Shown one piece after another: positions 58,607 through 64,000 of a stretch of DNA of 64,000 bases. The notes under the pieces were generated by a model. That model was not told where the DNA came from. It was given only the letters and a program-made list of their open reading frames with translations, and searched no databases. Source of the stretch: Limnohabitans sp. Jir61 (GTDB taxonomy: Bacteria; Pseudomonadota; Gammaproteobacteria; Burkholderiales; Burkholderiaceae_C); the NCBI RefSeq assembly GCF_003063545.1, contig NZ_NESD01000001.1, positions 806,001 to 870,000 of the forward strand, read 5' to 3'. Made by a program: the position numbers and the translations under genes. Within the stretch, counting starts at the first letter, position 1, and every line of letters starts with the position of its first letter.

Positions 58607-59290
58607 ATGTACGAACTCGGCGTTGTGTACCGCAACATCAACCGCGCAGACCGCGCAGCAGCAGACGGCTTGGCCGCTTTGGGCTCTGCCACGGTGCACG
58701 AAGCCATGGGCCGTGTGGGCTTGCTCAAGCCCTACATGCGTCCCATCTACCCAGGCGCACAAGTGTCGGGCACCGCAGTGACTGTGCTCTTGCACCCCGG
58801 CGACAACTGGATGATGCATGTGGCCGCTGAACAAATTCAACCCGGCGACATCGTGGTCGCTGCCATCACGGCTGAGTGCACCGATGGCTACTTTGGTGAT
58901 TTGTTGGCCACATCATTCCAAGCACGTGGTGCACGTGCCCTCATCATCGACGCCGGTGTGCGCGATGTGAAAGAGCTGCAACGCATGAACTTCCCTGTGT
59001 GGAGCAAAGCCATCAGCAGCAAAGGCACCATCAAGGCCACCATTGGCTCCGTCAATATCCCCGTGGTGTGTGCTGGCATGTTGGTCACACCCGGTGACGT
59101 GATCGTGGCGGATGATGACGGCGTGGTGTGTGTGCCTGCCGCACGTGCTGTAGAAACTTTGGCTGCTGCACAAAAACGCGAGAGCTTTGAAGGTGAGAAG
59201 CGCGACAAATTGGCTTCTGGCATCCTGGGCCTTGACATGTACAAAATGCGCGAGCCCTTGGCAGCTGCTGGCCTAAAGTACATCGATTAA
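58607..59290 (+). CDS. ligK: 4-carboxy-4-hydroxy-2-oxoadipate aldolase
   Basis: 227 residues, RraA/HMG aldolase fold (pmdF in Comamonas). [40 protein letters not shown] and [17 protein letters not shown]. It splits the substrate to pyruvate and oxaloacetate, the end of the pathway. CAGGAGATT Shine-Dalgarno; directly follows ligJ. Confidence 0.95.
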   Translation: MYELGVVYRNINRADRAAADGLAALGSATVHEAMGRVGLLKPYMRPIYPGAQVSGTAVTVLLHPGDNWMMHVAAEQIQPGDIVVAAITAECTDGYFGDLLATSFQARGARALIIDAGVRDVKELQRMNFPVWSKAISSKGTIKATIGSVNIPVVCAGMLVTPGDVIVADDDGVVCVPAARAVETLAAAQKRESFEGEKRDKLASGILGLDMYKMREPLAAAGLKYID

Positions 59291-59315
59291 TTTCGATGAC
59301 TTTCCCGACTGAATC

Positions 59316-60302
59316 ATGACTGACTGCTCGAAACGCCATTGGTTGATTGCCACTGCAATGGCGGCCTTGGCTGTGTGCGTTACAACCGCACACGCCCAAG
59401 ACTTCCCCACCAAACCCGTGCGTATCCTCACACCGTTTCCTGTGGGTAGCGGGCCAGAGGGCTTGCTGCGTTTGGTCGCGGAAAAGTTGTCCCGCACATG
59501 GGGCAAGCCGGTGGTGGTTGAAAACAAGCCAGGCGGTAATGGGTTCATCGCCATTGATACGTTCAAGCGTGGCGCGACCGATGGTCATGACTTGATTCAA
59601 TTGGATGGTGTGCATCTGTCGGCCTATCCACATTTGTTTAAGAAGTTGCCGTATGACGCGAAAGCCGACTTTGAGCCTTTGTTGCCGCTGTTCAAAACAT
59701 ATTTCTTTTTGGCGGTTGCCACTGACAGCAAATACAAAACAGTGGCCGATCTGATGGCAGATGCCAAAGCCAATCCAGGCAAACTCAACTACGGCTCTTG
59801 GTCAGTGGGCAATCCGGTTCATCTTGGTTCGGCATTGTTCGAGTCGGTCACTGGCACAGACATGCAGCATGTGATTTACAAAGAAACCAGCATGCTCTAC
59901 AGCGGTGTAGCCACAGGTGAGTTGTCATTCGCCCTGGGTACCAATGCCACGGTAGGGGCTATGTACCGCGCAGGTAAGGTGCGTTACTTGGCGGTGGCAG
60001 CGCCCAAGCGCGTGAGTGGATTTTCCAATGTGCCAACGATGGGTGAGTCTGGAGGCCCACAAGGTTTCGAAGTGAGTGGCTGGACCACCATTGCTGCGCC
60101 ACGCGGCTTGCCCAAAGTACTCACAGACAAGATTCAACGCGACATCGAAAAAGCTTTGGCAGAACCTGATGTGCGTGAGAAGTTTGCGTCATTCGCCTAT
60201 GAGCCTTTCTTGGTCAGTCGTGAGCAGTTCAACGCGTACATCCAAACAGAGTCCAACCGTTTTGGCGCGATCATCAAAAAAGCGCAAGTGTCCTTAGATT
60301 GA
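59316..60302 (+). CDS. Tripartite tricarboxylate transporter (Bug) binding protein 1
   Basis: 328 residues. Signal peptide ending TTAHAQ, then the Bug fold (FPTKPVRILTPFPVGSGPEGLLRLVAEKLS, VVVENKPGGNGFIAIDTF). Periplasmic binding protein for carboxylated substrates. The usual membrane partners TctA/TctB are not in the window. Binds perhaps protocatechuate or a related aromatic acid by context. Confidence 0.9.
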   Translation: MTDCSKRHWLIATAMAALAVCVTTAHAQDFPTKPVRILTPFPVGSGPEGLLRLVAEKLSRTWGKPVVVENKPGGNGFIAIDTFKRGATDGHDLIQLDGVHLSAYPHLFKKLPYDAKADFEPLLPLFKTYFFLAVATDSKYKTVADLMADAKANPGKLNYGSWSVGNPVHLGSALFESVTGTDMQHVIYKETSMLYSGVATGELSFALGTNATVGAMYRAGKVRYLAVAAPKRVSGFSNVPTMGESGGPQGFEVSGWTTIAAPRGLPKVLTDKIQRDIEKALAEPDVREKFASFAYEPFLVSREQFNAYIQTESNRFGAIIKKAQVSLD

Positions 60303-60318
60303 AAACGAGGAGTCCCCC

Positions 60319-61278
60319 ATGTTGAAACGCGTAATTCTGATTTTGTGGATGTCTTGTGTGGCGACGTTGTCGTTCGCACAAAACTATCCAAGTAAACCCA
60401 TCAAGGTGGTAATCGGTTATGCCGCAGGCGGGGCGGTGGATGTGGTAGCGCGCACCATTGGTCAAAGCCTCTCTACCAGCATGGGTCAACCTGTGGTGGT
60501 GGAAAACAAACCTGGCGCAGGCACCAACATCGCTGTCAAGTCGGTGGTCACGGCCGAGCCCGATGGCTACACCTTGATGATGGCGGCCAATGCCTTGGCC
60601 GCCAACATGTCGCTGTATCAACCTGCACCGTTTGATACAGAGCGCGACTTGGTGGCGGTATCGCTCATTGGCCGTGTGCCAGTGGTGATTGCCGCCAATC
60701 CCAATGCACCATTTACCAACGTGAAGCAACTGATTGACGCAGCCAAAGGTAAGCCCAACAGCATCGCGTTTGGTTCACCCGGCAATGGCTCGACACCCCA
60801 CATGGCCATTGAGCTGTTTGCACGCGCAGCAGGTATTGACTTGCAACACATTCCCTACCGCGGCGGTTCTCCGGCCATCACCGATGTGATCGGTGGTCAG
60901 CTGCCTTTGGTGGCAGTGAACGCACTTGAAGTCTTGCCACACGTCAAAAGCGGAAAGCTCAAAGTGCTGGCTGTTCTCAGCCCCAACCGTAGTGCTATTT
61001 TTCCGGATGTGCCAACCATTGCTGAATCTGGCTTTGCCGGCTTTGAAGCTTCGGTGTGGTACGGATTGGTTGCCCCTGCTGCTACGCCCAAACCGATTGT
61101 GAACAGGCTGCATGATGAAGTGCAAAAAGCTTTGCAAACCAAAGACGTGCGCGAGCGCATGAACGCGGTGGGCGGCGAGGTAGTGCCAGGCAGTGCAGAG
61201 ATGTTCACCCAACTCATTCGATCCGAACGCCAGCGTTACGCCAAGCTGGTGCGCGAAGCCAACATTCAACCTGATTAA
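60319..61278 (+). CDS. Tripartite tricarboxylate transporter (Bug) binding protein 2
   Basis: 319 residues. Signal peptide ending LSFAQ, then NYPSKPIKVVIGYAAGGAVDVVARTIG, VVVENKPGAGTNIAVKSV, FGSPGNGSTPHMAIELFARAAGI. A second, diverged Bug protein 16 bases after the first, not a recent duplicate. It probably binds a different ligand. Confidence 0.9.
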   Translation: MLKRVILILWMSCVATLSFAQNYPSKPIKVVIGYAAGGAVDVVARTIGQSLSTSMGQPVVVENKPGAGTNIAVKSVVTAEPDGYTLMMAANALAANMSLYQPAPFDTERDLVAVSLIGRVPVVIAANPNAPFTNVKQLIDAAKGKPNSIAFGSPGNGSTPHMAIELFARAAGIDLQHIPYRGGSPAITDVIGGQLPLVAVNALEVLPHVKSGKLKVLAVLSPNRSAIFPDVPTIAESGFAGFEASVWYGLVAPAATPKPIVNRLHDEVQKALQTKDVRERMNAVGGEVVPGSAEMFTQLIRSERQRYAKLVREANIQPD

Positions 61279-61293
61279 GACAAGAGGAAAACA

Positions 61294-62210
61294 ATGGAAT
61301 TTGAAAAAACCCCAGGCTGGCTTGATTGGTATAACGGTCCCGCCAAACCCACATTTAAATTACCCGCAGGTGCGGTAGATGCCCACTGCCATGTCTTTGG
61401 ACCTGGCAACGAGTTCCCATATGCACCTGAGCGCAAGTACACACCGTGCGATGCATCGAAGGCGCAACTGTATGCCTTGCGCGACCACCTAGGTTTTGCC
61501 CGCAACGTGGTGGTGCAAGCCACTTGCCACGGTGCAGACAACCGCGCCATGGTCGATGCCTTGGTCAGCTCAGGCGGCAAAGCGCGTGGCGTGGCCACCG
61601 TCAAGCGCAGCGTGACCGAAGATGAGTTGCAAGCCATGCACGACGCAGGCGTGCGCGGCGTGCGCTTTAACTTTGTGAAGCGTTTGGTGGACTTCACACC
61701 CAAAGACGAACTGCTTGAGATTGCCAAACGCGTTCAGATGTACGGTTGGCATGTGGTGATTTACTTTGAAGCGGTGGACTTGCCCGAGTTGTGGGACTTC
61801 TTCACTGCACTGCCTACCAACATTGTGGTGGACCACATGGGTCGCCCCGATGTAACCAAACCTGTGGATGGCCCTGAGTTTGAGTTGTTTGTGAAGTTCA
61901 TGCGTGAACATAAAAACGTGTGGAGCAAAGTCACATGCCCTGAGCGTTTGTCAGTGGCAGGCCCTAAGGCTTTGAATGGTGAGCAAAACGCCTACAAGGA
62001 TGTGATTCCATTTGCCAAGCGCATCGTGGATGAGTTCCCAGACCGCGTGATTTGGGGCACCGATTGGCCGCATCCCAACCTCAAAGACCACATGCCCGAT
62101 GACGGCTTGTTGGTGGACTTCATCCCGCACATCGCGACCACGGAAGAAAAGCAACGCAAGTTGTTGGTTGATAACCCAATGCGCCTGTATTGGCCTGAGG
62201 AGACTTTTTA

Positions 62211-62211
<1 letters not shown>
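61294..62211 (+). CDS. ligI: 2-pyrone-4,6-dicarboxylate hydrolase
   Basis: 305 residues, amidohydrolase (pmdD in Comamonas). AVDAHCHVFGPGNEFPYAPERKYTP (in part), VVDHMGRPD and WGTDWPHPNLKDHMPDD. It opens PDC to 4-oxalomesaconate. It ends on the first base of ligA. Confidence 0.95.
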
Positions 62212-63550
<1,339 letters not shown>

Positions 63551-63562
63551 GAGGAAAACAGC

Positions 63563-64000
63563 ATGAGCAAAACCATCAAAGTCGCCTTAGCTGGCGCAGG
63601 TGCCTTCGGCATCAAACATTTGGACGGCATTAAAAACATCGACGGCGTCGAAGTCGTCTCGTTGATCAGCCGTGATCTTGAAAAAACCAAAGAAGTCGCT
63701 GGCAAATACGGCATCCAACACGTCACCACTGACTTGGCTGATAGCTTGGCCTTGCCTGAAGTGGATGCCGTCATTTTGTGTACGCCCACACAAATGCATG
63801 CTGCACAAAGCTTGGCTTGCTTGAAAGCTGGCAAGCACGTGCAAGTGGAAATCCCCTTGGCTGATAGCTGGAAAGATGCAGACGAAGTCGTGCAAGTGGC
63901 CAAAGAAAAAGGCTTGGTGGCGATGTGCGGTCACACCCGTCGCTTCAACCCCAGCCACCAATGGGTGCACAACAAAATCAAAGCAGGTGAATTCAATATC
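63563..64000 (+). CDS. ligC: CHMS dehydrogenase, 5' part (cut by window end)
   Basis: 146 codons present; continues beyond the window (pmdC). MSKTIKVALAGAGAFGIKHL Rossmann start, VILCTPTQMHAAQSLACLKAGKHVQVEIPLA of the Gfo/Idh/MocA family. It oxidises the hemiacetal of CHMS to PDC with NADP. AAGAGGAAA Shine-Dalgarno. Confidence 0.93.
   Translation, partial: MSKTIKVALAGAGAFGIKHLDGIKNIDGVEVVSLISRDLEKTKEVAGKYGIQHVTTDLADSLALPEVDAVILCTPTQMHAAQSLACLKAGKHVQVEIPLADSWKDADEVVQVAKEKGLVAMCGHTRRFNPSHQWVHNKIKAGEFNI

Overview
The window looks like chromosomal DNA of a betaproteobacterium in the Comamonadaceae, most like freshwater Limnohabitans or Rhodoferax relatives. This rests on moderate GC, heavy TTG leucine use, and family-typical gene orders: hom-thrC-mobB-moeA-moaD-moaE, thrS-infC-rpmI-rplT-pheS-pheT-ihfA, iscR-iscS-iscU-iscA-hscB-hscA-fdx and phaC-phaA-phaB. 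The genus is an inference. Most of the window is dense, ordinary chromosome.

Layout. 1-4281: end of homoserine dehydrogenase, threonine synthase and molybdenum cofactor genes in one overlapping operon. 4432-9432: clpB, an MFS transporter, a histone H1-like SWIB protein and a 440-base AT-rich gap. 9433-11189: isocitrate lyase, preceded by repeated operator-like sites, and a small lipoprotein. 11276-19251: translation operon (ThrRS, IF3 with an ATC start, L35, L20, PheRS, IHF-alpha, a MerR regulator) ending at tRNA-Pro. 19283-21990: Nudix, FAH-family, ABM-domain and PgeF-type genes. 22096-25787: PHB synthesis (phaC, phaA, phaB). 25943-28859: a three-gene operon of unknown purpose (methyltransferase, beta-hydroxyacid dehydrogenase, class III aminotransferase).

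28886-31711 is the accessory island. It holds an AT-rich exported caspase-like gene, then a 20-codon duplicate of the 5' end of dusA, then about 1.1 kb with an orphan phage-type repressor, then intact dusA. The dusA 5' end is a known integration target, so this reads as the shrunken remnant of a dusA-integrated element that keeps both attachment cores, a pair of 20-bp direct repeats, and a repressor behind a 20-bp perfect palindrome.

31653-41647: dusA, a DMT exporter, a GntR regulator and a divergent complete propionyl-CoA to succinyl-CoA cassette (mutase, MeaB, carboxylase beta and alpha, VOC epimerase candidate). 41724-44707: an RnfB-like ferredoxin, a PHB depolymerase with a Lys/Ala-rich tail, and a DOPA-dioxygenase-family gene. 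44825-48297: aromatic aminotransferase and uvrB. 48423-54537: isc operon and dnaQ, then tRNA-Val. 54840-56697: a TPR membrane protein and a LysR regulator. 56804-64000: protocatechuate 4,5-cleavage pathway (ligJ/K/I/A/B/C equivalents) with two Bug binding proteins, running off the window end.

The genes suggest a heterotroph that breaks down lignin-type aromatics and propionyl-CoA precursors, stores carbon as PHB, and uses the glyoxylate shunt on C2 substrates.
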